Origin: an uncultured Lachnospiraceae bacterium
GTDB lineage: Bacteria; Bacillota; Clostridia; Lachnospirales; Lachnospiraceae
Assembly (NCBI GenBank): GCA_902776305.1
Contig: CACYPS010000018.1
Span: 1 to 64,000, forward strand
Direction of reading: 5' to 3'
Length of the DNA stretch: 64,000 nucleotides
The translations under genes and the position numbers were made by a program. Shown here in pieces: positions 35,120 through 43,986 of this stretch. The notes under the pieces were generated by a model, which saw nothing but the letters and a program-made list of their open reading frames with translations, searched no databases and was not told the origin of the DNA. The first letter of the stretch is position 1. Every line of letters begins with the position of its first letter.

Positions 35120-36037
35120 ATGTACCGATACAGAGCTTTTGGCTTCAACATTGAATCAGAGTTTGAAATTGCACAGATGCTGCCGGCGGAGTTTCCCGAT
35201 GACCGGTGTGATGTACACATCCGATATGGGGAAGTCAGTGCGGATATGATTAAGGATCCGCTGCAGACCTATCTCGATGCAAGATTCGGGATAGACGAGA
35301 TGTGGAGCAATCTTGATATCGCTGAGATCTATGTGGGACACGGCAGAGATATCATTGTGAAGCTTGTTCCGGGAAGAGAGGAAGAGGAAGGGCTTCTGCA
35401 GGCATACATTACCGGGCTGGCTTTCGGAGCGATCATGCATCAGAGGAAACAGATACCCATGCACGGGAGCTGTGTTCAGAAAGACGGCAGAGCAGTTCTC
35501 TTTACCGGAGTTTCAGGAGCGGGAAAGTCTTCCATCGCCGCGGAGGCAATCCGGCAGGGTTATCGGTTGGTCACGGATGATGTTACGCCGGTATCGATCC
35601 GGAACGGGTTGGTCGTCGCTGAGCCGTCCTTCCCGCAGCAGAAGCTTTGGGAGGATGCGGTCGAGCGAGGCGGCGTCGAGGATAAGACTGACCACAGGAT
35701 ATATGACGAGAATGACCGGACAAAGTTCGCCATGAATGTAGATGACGCTTTCCTGAACGAGGAGGCGGTCCTGTGCGGTATTATTCAACTGATCCCGAAA
35801 GAAGGAACGAGGAATGGCAGACCGCTGATTGAGGAAGTCACGGGCCTGGAAAGAGCTGTCCTCATGCAGCTCCATACATACAGAAAATATATGCTGGTCG
35901 ACAACGAGAGCAGACAGAGGCATTTTCAGAGCTGCGCTGATATTGCAAAACAATTAAAGATAGCCCACATGTTCCGCTATGAAGACACATCCGAAGCGGA
36001 AATGCTTGCGGCAGCGGAGGAATTTATCAATGAGTGA
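35120..36037 (+). CDS. HPr-kinase-like protein of lasso-peptide type
   Basis: Protein of 305 aa. Residues 1-115 have no clear domain. Walker A GVSGAGKSS (about residue 130) is followed by LVTDDVTPV, the pattern of HprK-related P-loop kinases. In lasso peptide clusters such as paeninodin, a homologue phosphorylates the C-terminal Ser of the precursor. No HPr (ptsH) or other PTS gene is nearby, which argues against carbon regulation. It starts 3 bp after the exporter stop and overlaps the PqqD-like gene by 8 bp. Confidence 0.82.
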   Translation: MYRYRAFGFNIESEFEIAQMLPAEFPDDRCDVHIRYGEVSADMIKDPLQTYLDARFGIDEMWSNLDIAEIYVGHGRDIIVKLVPGREEEEGLLQAYITGLAFGAIMHQRKQIPMHGSCVQKDGRAVLFTGVSGAGKSSIAAEAIRQGYRLVTDDVTPVSIRNGLVVAEPSFPQQKLWEDAVERGGVEDKTDHRIYDENDRTKFAMNVDDAFLNEEAVLCGIIQLIPKEGTRNGRPLIEEVTGLERAVLMQLHTYRKYMLVDNESRQRHFQSCADIAKQLKIAHMFRYEDTSEAEMLAAAEEFINE

Positions 36038-36299
36038 AAAAAAGTATACGAGAAAAGCTGACATCATCACTGCGGACATGGACGGGGAGCTCGTCATGAT
36101 GGATATTACGTCCGGAAAATACTACAATCTCGGCAGGACAGGCGGTACGATCTGGAATCTACTGGAATCACCGAAGACACTGGACGAGCTGGTTGATGCG
36201 CTCACCGATAAGTATGATGTCGACCGCGCGACCTGCAAGGCGCAGGCGGAAGAGTTTATGAAAACAGGACTTGAACACGGCCTGTTCTTTATGGAATAA
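36030..36299 (+). CDS. PqqD-family peptide chaperone (lasso B1-like RRE)
   Basis: Protein of 89 aa. The sequence VMMDITSGKYYNLGRTGGTIWNLLE, here positions about 18-42, is the classic PqqD/RRE winged-helix fold. Such proteins bind the leader of ribosomally made peptides and hand it to the protease. The frame extends 51 bp upstream, but GCGGAGGAA (about 36013-36021) places the start at 36030, inside the end of the kinase gene (translational coupling). Followed 3 bp later by the B2-like gene, exactly the lasso B1-B2 order. Confidence 0.88.
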   Translation: MSEKKYTRKADIITADMDGELVMMDITSGKYYNLGRTGGTIWNLLESPKTLDELVDALTDKYDVDRATCKAQAEEFMKTGLEHGLFFME

Positions 36300-36302
36300 G
36301 AT

Positions 36303-36734
36303 ATGAAAAGTATGTTGAAGTTTATAAGCTACCCGCCCGCACTTAAAAAATTATGCGTGCGGGTTCTTCTGCTTGCAGTGTATTATAAGCTGCTCATTCG
36401 ATTTCGGAAATTCTCCGAGATAGCGGGCAGGCTGGGCAATGCGGGCAGGGTGACTTCCGAAGATCCGGTCCCGGACGGACAGAGGGAATACATTTTGCAG
36501 GTTCGCAGGGCGATCAGAGCGGTCGTTCCGAAACTGCATTTTTCAAATGAATGCCTTGTATGCGCATTCACCGCAAAAAAAATCCTTGGGGATATCCCGT
36601 CGACAGTCTACATGGGCGTCGCGAAAAAGAAAGACGGCGGTATGAAGGCTCACGCATGGACGAGAGTCGGAGACATCATTGTTACAGGTGAGGAGGGGAG
36701 AGAGCGGTTCACGGTCACCGCTACATTTGCATGA
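36303..36734 (+). CDS. Lasso peptide B2-like transglutaminase-fold protease
   Basis: Protein of 143 aa. The C-terminal domain has NECLVCAF with the probable nucleophile Cys84, a VYMGVAKK strand and KAHAWTR with His117; an acidic third residue probably follows in the VGDII strand. This is the leader-peptidase family of lasso biosynthesis. The N-terminal about 45 residues form a helix-rich region also typical of B2. It overlaps the nucleotidyltransferase gene by 4 bp (ATGA). Catalytic residues look intact, so it should be active if a substrate exists. Confidence 0.85.
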   Translation: MKSMLKFISYPPALKKLCVRVLLLAVYYKLLIRFRKFSEIAGRLGNAGRVTSEDPVPDGQREYILQVRRAIRAVVPKLHFSNECLVCAFTAKKILGDIPSTVYMGVAKKKDGGMKAHAWTRVGDIIVTGEEGRERFTVTATFA

Positions 36735-37876
36735 GTATGGATATTTCGAGAGAACAGAGATTTGTCTATTTATGTTCGATTTTTCCGATGCCGAAGAAGT
36801 ATCTGAAGAAGGCGCAGGAAATTTTTAAATCCGGCCTTGATCTGGATGAGGCTGTCAGAATCGCCTATGTCCATCAGGTCTACAGCCTTTTTGCAAAAAA
36901 TCTGAAGGATCATTTTCCGGAGGCCGGCGAAAACGAAGCCGTAAAGACCATGTATGTGGCAGCGAACAGGAACCGCTTTGATTCTATGAAGCAGACGGGC
37001 GAGCTTGTCAGGCTTTATCGGGTCTTCACGGACAGAGGCGTCAGAACGGTGCCTCTGAAAGGCGTCCTTCTGTCGAAAATGCTTTACGATGATCCGACGT
37101 TCCGATATGCGACGGATATTGATCTGCTGATTCGCCGCGAAGATTTTGACAGGGCGAGGGAAATCCTCGCGGAGCAGGGTTATACGTCCAACAAGGAGTA
37201 TGTTTCGACCGCAAAACAAATGGAGGTCTACGAGAGCAAATTCCACGATTATGACTTTGAGTCGAAGGACGGCACTAAGCTCGAACTGCACTGGAGAGTG
37301 GCGGACATCAAAGCCGCAGAGATCCTGACATGTGATAATGCAGACTCGACGGTTTCATTCTTCGGCCAGGAACTGCCGACGTACACTCCGGAAGAGTGGC
37401 TCATCTACCTTGCTTATCACGGTGTTCACCATGGCTATATGTGGATGAAATGGCTGACGGATTTCGATACCCTGGCAAGGCACGCAAGTGTAGACAGGAA
37501 GGCAGCCATGGAACTTGCCGCGGAGATGGGACTTGACTGGGCGCTTCGGGCGTCTTATGCGATGGCTTATCTGGTGTCTGGGGGGGACGAAAACGCAGTA
37601 TCCGTGAGCCGTCTTACTGAGGAGATGGCCGGCGTCCTCACGAAATCGAACGGACAGAAAGACGATGTCTTCATCGCGTATCGCTCGTTCCTTGATACCG
37701 AGCTCGAGCGCAGAGGACTGCTCACCGACAAGGAGAAAACCCGAAGAATAGACCCCTCGGAGAAAGATTTTGAGACGTTCCATTTCAGCGATCGGTTTTT
37801 CTTCCTCTATTATGTTGTGAGAGGTCCCTACAAATTGTACCGGGTTCTGAAAGGAAAGATTTTTCCGGACAAATAA
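36731..37876 (+). CDS. Nucleotidyltransferase family protein (NTP_transf_5-like)
   Basis: Protein of 381 aa. VPLKGVLLSKMLYDDP followed by YATDIDLLI shows the nucleotidyltransferase G/S and D-x-D metal motifs at about 106-135. Members of this family (PF14907) accompany some Firmicutes lasso clusters with an HPr-like kinase, where they are thought to modify the peptide or its phosphate. No substrate can be read here. Coupled to the B2 gene by overlap. Confidence 0.82.
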   Translation: MSMDISREQRFVYLCSIFPMPKKYLKKAQEIFKSGLDLDEAVRIAYVHQVYSLFAKNLKDHFPEAGENEAVKTMYVAANRNRFDSMKQTGELVRLYRVFTDRGVRTVPLKGVLLSKMLYDDPTFRYATDIDLLIRREDFDRAREILAEQGYTSNKEYVSTAKQMEVYESKFHDYDFESKDGTKLELHWRVADIKAAEILTCDNADSTVSFFGQELPTYTPEEWLIYLAYHGVHHGYMWMKWLTDFDTLARHASVDRKAAMELAAEMGLDWALRASYAMAYLVSGGDENAVSVSRLTEEMAGVLTKSNGQKDDVFIAYRSFLDTELERRGLLTDKEKTRRIDPSEKDFETFHFSDRFFFLYYVVRGPYKLYRVLKGKIFPDK

Positions 37877-37907
37877 TTTTACCGGCCAAATGAAAGATTT
37901 GTAATAC

Positions 37908-38717
37908 ATGAAAGATTCACGTAAAGAGATAGGAATATGGCCTGCAAGGGTCCTCTTTGTTCTTTATCTGCTGTTTTTTGCAACATATACAATTTTTATG
38001 AGAACTGTCGGTCCCAGAAGATGGAATCTCATGCCTTTCTGGGAGCTCCGGTATTCTCTTGCCGGCGGACTGGCCACGTTTCAGTTCCTGATCATCAATA
38101 TTTTGCTCTGTATCCCGATGGGGTATTTCGGTGCCGCCGCATTCAGGAATACAAAAAAGTGGAAGATCGTTCTGCTTATCGCGTGTTATTCAACAACGAT
38201 CGAACTCATTCAGCTCATTACAGCAAGAGGATTGTGCGAATTCGACGACGTCTTTAATAATACTCTGGGCGGTGCGATCGGCATACTCTGCTTCTACGGG
38301 CCGCTTGAGATCTTTGACGCCATGGCAGTAACGATTGTGTACGGTGCGGTAATGATCATCTTGGAATTCAGGCAGTCCGGGAGTTTTTCCTTCGGACGGG
38401 TGCCCGGGGTTCTTACCAAGACCTATGTCCTCTACATACCTGCCCACGCTGTTATATCCTATTACATTTTCAGACTTTTTGACATGTATGGAGATCTGCG
38501 CGGTAACAGAGGTGTGAAGGCAGCGGCGGTCATCATGCTCGCAAATATGCTGAGCGTGCTTTCGAAGTTTCTGGTACAGTATTTCACTGCCTATCATTTT
38601 TCGGCCCCGACGCTATACTATCTGATCGGATTTCTTCTGCAGTGTTTACTGACCATGTATGTGAGGAAAAATTACATCTGCAGGACTCCGGATAAGAGTC
38701 ACGGAGGGAATATATGA
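37908..38717 (+). CDS. VanZ-like membrane protein
   Basis: Protein of 269 aa with about seven hydrophobic helices. The N-terminal half has NLMPFWELR, STTIELIQLITARG and EFDDVFNNTLGG, the VanZ pattern. VanZ proteins are poorly understood envelope proteins linked to glycopeptide or lipoglycopeptide tolerance. The C-terminal three helices are not VanZ-like. It overlaps the next gene by 4 bp, so it is co-translated with the cyclase-like gene. Confidence 0.8.
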   Translation: MKDSRKEIGIWPARVLFVLYLLFFATYTIFMRTVGPRRWNLMPFWELRYSLAGGLATFQFLIINILLCIPMGYFGAAAFRNTKKWKIVLLIACYSTTIELIQLITARGLCEFDDVFNNTLGGAIGILCFYGPLEIFDAMAVTIVYGAVMIILEFRQSGSFSFGRVPGVLTKTYVLYIPAHAVISYYIFRLFDMYGDLRGNRGVKAAAVIMLANMLSVLSKFLVQYFTAYHFSAPTLYYLIGFLLQCLLTMYVRKNYICRTPDKSHGGNI

Positions 38718-40618
38718 GTGCTATTTATGTGATGATCCATGACACACATTCGGATTTTCGAACAATCCGGCCCTACGGCAGGATCCTGCACGACGGCCTT
38801 ACGTCGTACGGTCTCGGAGGAGCTTCGGAACCGTGTGAAGGGGAGACGAGTTTTGAGAGCGGGGATTGCAGGATCATTATGGGAAGTATCCAGAATAACG
38901 CCCATGCGGGCGTTCCCGCAACGTCCTGTGTCGTTGAGACCGATCAGCACCTTGCTGTCTGCGATGCGATGATCTATAACAGAAAAAGCTTTCCGGGGCA
39001 GGATATGCTGAGCGACGGTGAGCTGCTTGTAAGAACATATGAGAGGGAGGGACTTTCAGGGCTTCGCAGTCTGAGCGGAGATTTTGCTGCCGTCCTGATC
39101 GATAAGGAAAACGGGCGGATCTTTCTCATCCGTGATCACATGGGTATAAGACCGCTCTATATCATGCAATCGAAGCATTATGTGACAATTTGCACGGATT
39201 ACAGGCCTTTTTTCAGGCTGCCGGAAAATCAGATCACGATCAATGAGGAGCGCCTCTATGAGTATCTCACAATGGGAATCGTGGCGAGCAGAACAGAGAC
39301 GCTCTTTGCAAATATTCTCAAATCCGAGGCCGGTGCAGTCACCCGTATGACCCCGAATGGGAAAATTATAGCATCCGATACATACTGGACCCCCGGCATG
39401 CGGAAAGTGCCTGAGGACAAATGGGATGTACAGTATGAGAAAATATACGCTAAACTGATTCGGGATGCAGTGAGGAACCGGGTGGACGCTGTAGGAGGAG
39501 AGGCAATCGGTGCTGAATTCTCCGGCGGTCTTGACTCGGGAATCATTGTCTCACTGCTCGATGAATATGCACAGGAAAACGGTCACGAACTTCCTTTGCT
39601 TGCCACCTGGTCGCCTTCCGAGGAGGAATATCCGATCCGTGAGCAGAGGAATGAAGTGATCCGCGACGAGCGTGAAGTTATAAAGAAGTTCTGCGGGGAC
39701 AAGGGAAATTCCTGCATCTACAGACCTCGCTGCGATGCAGAGGATCCGGAAGTATATCTGAAAAATACAGAGAGAAAAGATATCTGCGAGTTCGACGCCG
39801 ATATTATCATGTACACGATGAAAGCCCTGTCGGGGAGAGGCATAAGGACTGTATTTTCCGGCTGGGGCGGAGATGAGGCCGCGACGATGCGGTTCGGTCC
39901 CTCCGGTCTTCTGGAATCCGGTGAGTTAAGGGCATTTCTTCATGAAGCTTCTTATGCTGCAGGTAAGAATCCGAAGAAGTATCTCGGATTCATCAAGCGG
40001 GCTCTAACGGCAGTTCGTGACAGTCACGCTCCGTGGGACGGCCGTGCGGTGAACGGATGGCAGTTCAACATCGCAAAAGATGAATATGCACACAGGATCC
40101 TCGGCAAAAGAGAAAAGAAGTATAACTACTTTGGATGGAATCCTGTCGAAAATCTGCTTACGGGAGGTATGGAGTCCAGGACGGCAATTGCCGCAGCTTC
40201 GGGCGCCGATATGGGGATGGTCTACATGTTTCCGATGCTTGACCCGCTCCTTATCGATTATGCTTTGAATGTCCCGCGTCGCCTATATATGAGGGACGGC
40301 AGAAGAAGGCTGCTCCCGCAGAAGGCGCTGGAGGATATCGTGCCCGGTTATCTTACGAAGTTCAGCGGGGAATCCAATGTCGAAAAACTCGACACCGGAC
40401 GTATGGATTTCTATTATGAGGTCGCCGAGGAGACACAGAGCCGGACGGATGAGATTATCTTAGCAAGACTTGACAGAGAGCTGTTCGCTGAATATGTTGA
40501 TTTCGATGCGATTGAGCGCAATCTGTTACGTGCGGATAATACTGTTGAGAGAAATGTCCTGCGATCCATTATGAGAACGCTCTATAAGATGCAGCTTCTT
40601 TTGAAAGAGTGCAGGTAA
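38714..40618 (+). CDS. Asparagine-synthetase-like enzyme, probable lasso macrolactam cyclase
   Basis: Protein of 634 aa. The N-terminal Ntn-hydrolase-like domain (about 1-210) begins Met-Ser-Ala, so the Cys2 needed for glutaminase activity is absent. The ATP-pyrophosphatase domain has FSGGLDSG (about 268-275) and FSGWGGDEAA. Loss of Cys2 with an intact synthetase site is what lasso cyclases and beta-lactam synthetases show: they activate an acid side chain as an adenylate and use an internal amine. Length and context with B1/B2 support a lasso C protein. A glycan amidotransferase role is the main alternative. Confidence 0.82.
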   Translation: MSAIYVMIHDTHSDFRTIRPYGRILHDGLTSYGLGGASEPCEGETSFESGDCRIIMGSIQNNAHAGVPATSCVVETDQHLAVCDAMIYNRKSFPGQDMLSDGELLVRTYEREGLSGLRSLSGDFAAVLIDKENGRIFLIRDHMGIRPLYIMQSKHYVTICTDYRPFFRLPENQITINEERLYEYLTMGIVASRTETLFANILKSEAGAVTRMTPNGKIIASDTYWTPGMRKVPEDKWDVQYEKIYAKLIRDAVRNRVDAVGGEAIGAEFSGGLDSGIIVSLLDEYAQENGHELPLLATWSPSEEEYPIREQRNEVIRDEREVIKKFCGDKGNSCIYRPRCDAEDPEVYLKNTERKDICEFDADIIMYTMKALSGRGIRTVFSGWGGDEAATMRFGPSGLLESGELRAFLHEASYAAGKNPKKYLGFIKRALTAVRDSHAPWDGRAVNGWQFNIAKDEYAHRILGKREKKYNYFGWNPVENLLTGGMESRTAIAAASGADMGMVYMFPMLDPLLIDYALNVPRRLYMRDGRRRLLPQKALEDIVPGYLTKFSGESNVEKLDTGRMDFYYEVAEETQSRTDEIILARLDRELFAEYVDFDAIERNLLRADNTVERNVLRSIMRTLYKMQLLLKECR

Positions 40619-40654
40619 TACTTGATAAATGCTTTCCGCAAAGGAGCAGAGAGA

Positions 40655-42988
40655 TTGAAATCTAATAATAAGAAACTGTATTATGAACTGAATAATTATT
40701 ATCTGATCGCATTTGTACTGAATTTTGTCGCCGGTTTCTTTTCATTTGCATGGACAATCATGACACAGGGCGGTCTGTTTTCGCTGGCAGGTGATTTTAA
40801 TGCGCAGCAGATCACATTTGCAATGGCTGCCAACGACGCTATCAAATCCGGGAATATCATCTATGACTGGTCGCTCGATCTCGGATCGAACTTCATCGGC
40901 GGTATGATGTTTTATATCCTGGGCAACCCGTCGTTCTGGCTTTCCATGCTGTTCCCGTCCGGGATGTTCATGTATGTCGTCGGATGGATCTATATGCTGA
41001 AATATGCGGTCGCCGGACTTACATCATATGCGTATCTGGAGCGGTACACTCGTGACAAAAAGAATGCTCTGATCGGCTCGATGCTCTATGCGTTCTGCGG
41101 ATATATGGCGGAGGATCTGTTGTTCTATCACTTCCATGACGTCGTCGCTCTTTTTCCGCTGCTCATGCTCACGTTCGACGGCCTTGTGCTCGAGAAGAAG
41201 AGAGGACCGTTCATTTTCGCGGTCGCGATTAACGCTCTTGTGAATTACTTTTTTCTGGTCGGCGAGATCATCTTCATGGCGGCATATTACATCCTGAGAT
41301 ATCTCATCCCGGGATTCAATTTCAAGACGCACATCAGGAGACTGCCTCAGATTCTGATCGAAGGTATTCTTGGAGGTATGCTCGGATGTTTCCTGCTCCT
41401 TCCGGCCTTTTTATTCACGATACAGAATCCGAGAGTCGAAGTAGATTATACGGGTTCGACATCACTCGTATACACGGCTGAGCGATATCTGTATATCCTG
41501 AAAGGACTTGTGTTTCCGGGCGAGGTGATGTCACACCAGAGTGCAGTCATTAAGAGTAACTTTTCATCCTGCAACGCCTATATTCCCGTCGTCGGACTGG
41601 TTCTCGTCATCGCGTTTGTCAGAATGAGACCGCGCCACTGGCTGACGAGAATGCTGACATTTTGTCTGGTCTTCGCAGTCGTTCCGATTCTTAACGCTTC
41701 GTTCTCACTGTTCGCCGGGGTTTACTGCCGCTGGTATTATATGGCGGCTCTGATGATGGTACTCGCGTCCGTGATGATTCTGGAGAGATGGCAGGCGGAA
41801 AACACGTCGAGGAGGAAGGTGAATCCGTTCCGAAGCGTGAAAAGACAGATCACGGCAGGGACGATTATCTGGGGAGGGATAACTCTTGCATTCATCCTGT
41901 TCCTCGTATTGGTCAGATGGAACGACACTGAGCCGAGCAAAATCTACCGGATGGATATATTTGTCATCTGGAGTATCGTCTCTCTTGCGGGAACCTTCAT
42001 GACATGGTTCACGCTCTGCTATCTGAAGAAATACCAGAGAACCATCCTGCTTTTTACGATTTATATATGCGCGATTTTTACGACGACTCTGACGATTTAT
42101 CTGTACCAGCAGGCGCACGGTCTGAACGCGGATCAGGTGCATGACAAGATCGTGACCAGCGCACGGCTCGATTATGAGGGCCCGGAATACCGATACAGCA
42201 GCAGAGATAATATTGAAACACTGTGCCATAATCATAAGGCGAGCGCGAATTTCTGCAGCACAGTATCCGGATCTATCTTCAGGTTCTATGAATCGCTCGG
42301 ACTTGAGCGCGATGTGAAGAGTCCGGAAGCTCCGAAAGGGCTCTACAACCTGATTTCGGCAAAATATGATATAACGACGGATCCGAGAGCCGATCAGGAT
42401 CCGATTCAGACGGAGAACGGTAAGTATCGCAGTTACTATGTCTATGAAAACAACAGTATTCCTCCGATCGGTTTTACATACGATACGTATATGACTGCGT
42501 CAGACTTCGAGACGACGTATTCGGATGACAGGGCTATTCTCATGCTGAAGACACTGATCATTCCCGATGACATGGAGGATGTGGTGTCACGAACCCTGAG
42601 ATCTTACGATTCATTCACTGATGGATATGCGACGGAGGAGTACCTGAACGCGATCAGCAGCGCGCACCTAAAAGAGTGTGCGAGGGATGTGTCCGAGACG
42701 ACGTCCACTTACGAATGTACGATTGATGCAGACGCCGACAAGTACGCTTTCTTTTCCATCCCGAATGATTCCGGGTGGAGCGCAACGGTGAACGATGAGC
42801 CCGTTGACATCATGGATATTAACGGCTTTATGGCGGTCCCGGTCAATGAGGGTGAGAACCGGATTCGATTCTTCTATAAGGTGCCGGGGCTTGCGGAGGG
42901 CTGTATGTTGACGGCGGGAGGGGCGATTGCGATATTGCTGTATATATTTGTGGTGCCGTTGGTTTGGGGGCGGAAGAAGAGAAGATGA
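40655..42988 (+). CDS. YfhO-family membrane protein
   Basis: Protein of about 777 aa with about twelve transmembrane helices, a large extracellular region (about 500-740) and a final helix. The layout and segments such as GDFNAQQ and FFSIPNDSGWSATVN (about 710-724) fit the YfhO family, GT-C enzymes that put sugars on lipoteichoic acid or related polymers. The frame opens at a TTG at 40622; a second TTG at 40655 has AAGGAG 8 nt upstream and was preferred, though this is uncertain. Last gene of the plus-strand locus. Confidence 0.78.
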   Translation: MKSNNKKLYYELNNYYLIAFVLNFVAGFFSFAWTIMTQGGLFSLAGDFNAQQITFAMAANDAIKSGNIIYDWSLDLGSNFIGGMMFYILGNPSFWLSMLFPSGMFMYVVGWIYMLKYAVAGLTSYAYLERYTRDKKNALIGSMLYAFCGYMAEDLLFYHFHDVVALFPLLMLTFDGLVLEKKRGPFIFAVAINALVNYFFLVGEIIFMAAYYILRYLIPGFNFKTHIRRLPQILIEGILGGMLGCFLLLPAFLFTIQNPRVEVDYTGSTSLVYTAERYLYILKGLVFPGEVMSHQSAVIKSNFSSCNAYIPVVGLVLVIAFVRMRPRHWLTRMLTFCLVFAVVPILNASFSLFAGVYCRWYYMAALMMVLASVMILERWQAENTSRRKVNPFRSVKRQITAGTIIWGGITLAFILFLVLVRWNDTEPSKIYRMDIFVIWSIVSLAGTFMTWFTLCYLKKYQRTILLFTIYICAIFTTTLTIYLYQQAHGLNADQVHDKIVTSARLDYEGPEYRYSSRDNIETLCHNHKASANFCSTVSGSIFRFYESLGLERDVKSPEAPKGLYNLISAKYDITTDPRADQDPIQTENGKYRSYYVYENNSIPPIGFTYDTYMTASDFETTYSDDRAILMLKTLIIPDDMEDVVSRTLRSYDSFTDGYATEEYLNAISSAHLKECARDVSETTSTYECTIDADADKYAFFSIPNDSGWSATVNDEPVDIMDINGFMAVPVNEGENRIRFFYKVPGLAEGCMLTAGGAIAILLYIFVVPLVWGRKKRR

Positions 42989-43000
42989 ATGAGTAAATGG

Positions 43001-43212
43001 AAACTAAACTTCCCACGTGTGGTTTTTTCTCAGTCTCATCATAAAAAAATGCATCGTCGGGACGCTCTCGCTCGGTCTCGCTGGCAGCGGTACTAATAAA
43101 TTTTCAGCGCTTACGCTTGAAAATTTAAAGTACCGGCCGCTCGACGACGCCCTCCGATTGCATTTTTAATGATTCGACTGTGCTTTAGAAACGAAGTGGG
43201 AAGTTGAGTTTA
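43001..43212 (+). repeat. Dispersed repeat family C, copy 1 (MITE-like)
   Basis: 212 bp with terminal inverted repeats AAACTAAACTTCCCAC / GTGGGAAGTTGAGTTT (15 of 16 paired). Further in are ATGCATCG.../CGATTGCAT and GCGGTACT/AGTACCGGCCGC. The whole unit folds into one long hairpin. A shorter relative is at 50608-50758. No transposase is encoded. A 37-codon frame at 42989 runs into the element and is dismissed. Confidence 0.82.
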
Positions 43213-43225
43213 AATACGAAAGAAT

Positions 43226-43263
43226 AAGGAGCTGCTCGCACGGTGGTGCGAAGCAACTCCTAT
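43226..43263. terminator. Hairpin after the YfhO locus
   Basis: AGGAG..TCGCAC/GTGCGA..CTCCT forms a stem with a small loop. On the minus strand the run after it is T-rich enough to end transcription of the acidic protein gene; for the plus strand the T-tract is weak. The remaining bases up to 43363 show nothing. Confidence 0.5.
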
Positions 43264-43363
43264 TGCGTTCTTGATTTACTTTTACTTATAGTAAAAATAT
43301 ACCGACTCTAACAGAGTATAGGAAAGTGATTTTTAATCTTTCATAAATAGGTTCAATACCGTC

Positions 43364-43720
43364 TCAGTCTTCTTCCGAGCCACCATCCATCACGAACGTG
43401 CCGGATGTCGACGGCTCGTAGCGGTTGCTCACATATCCGTCGCCGAAGGATCTGGTAAGCCCGTCCTCAGAATACTCGCCGGATTCATTCTCGTCGGTGT
43501 ACTCTTCGCAGAACTCCCCGTCATTGTCGGCAGCACTTCGATCGACATACTCATTGCTCTCGTCGATGTGCTCATGGTAAAGCTCCCCCTCACCGCCAAA
43601 GTGTTCTTCGAGGAACCGTTTATATTCTTCAGTCATCCTTGTATCGGCGCGGGCGTTCAGCTCCTCCGCTTCCCGAAGCTCTTCGCTGCTGAAAGAAAAA
43701 ACCTTTTTTTCATCATCCAT
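43364..43720 (-). CDS. Small acidic protein of unknown function
   Basis: Protein of 118 aa. It starts MDDEKKVFSFSSEELREAEEL (helical), with REAEEL and RMTEEYKRFLEEHF suggesting two helices, then turns into a Glu/Asp/Ser/Gly-rich, probably disordered tail ending GGSEED. No signal peptide or membrane segment. GAGGAGG directly upstream of 43720 fixes the start; the longer frame to 43798 lacks a site. Not recognised. It lies downstream of the minus-strand VanZ gene with a 266-bp gap. Confidence 0.7.
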   Translation of the reverse strand: MDDEKKVFSFSSEELREAEELNARADTRMTEEYKRFLEEHFGGEGELYHEHIDESNEYVDRSAADNDGEFCEEYTDENESGEYSEDGLTRSFGDGYVSNRYEPSTSGTFVMDGGSEED

Positions 43721-43986
43721 TTTGAAACCTCCTCTCAGGCCATTCAGGGGCAGAGTGTTGTTCGACCAAAATACAGATATCTTCATTTTTCCACACAAAA
43801 CGCCGACAGTCTCATCACTTAAGTATGGAGTGGAAGTACTATAAGTTCATTATAAGAATTCGCATCAAATACTTCAAGAAGAATAGGCAAGGATTCTCGG
43901 TAATTCAATTGTCGAGAGGAATTGCCCCATTTTATCCATAAATTAGAACAAATGTCTCATAGAAAAATGCCGTGTAACTTGAGCCC

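Noticed and set aside
35120-36037. Carbon-catabolite HPr kinase/phosphorylase (hprK)
   Set aside because: Only the P-loop core matches; the gene is coupled to PqqD- and B2-like genes and no PTS gene is near, so a lasso-type kinase is more likely.
42989-43099. 37-codon frame right after yfhO as a lasso precursor candidate
   Set aside because: No ribosome binding site of its own, and most of it is the arm of repeat family C, which recurs at 50.6 kb.
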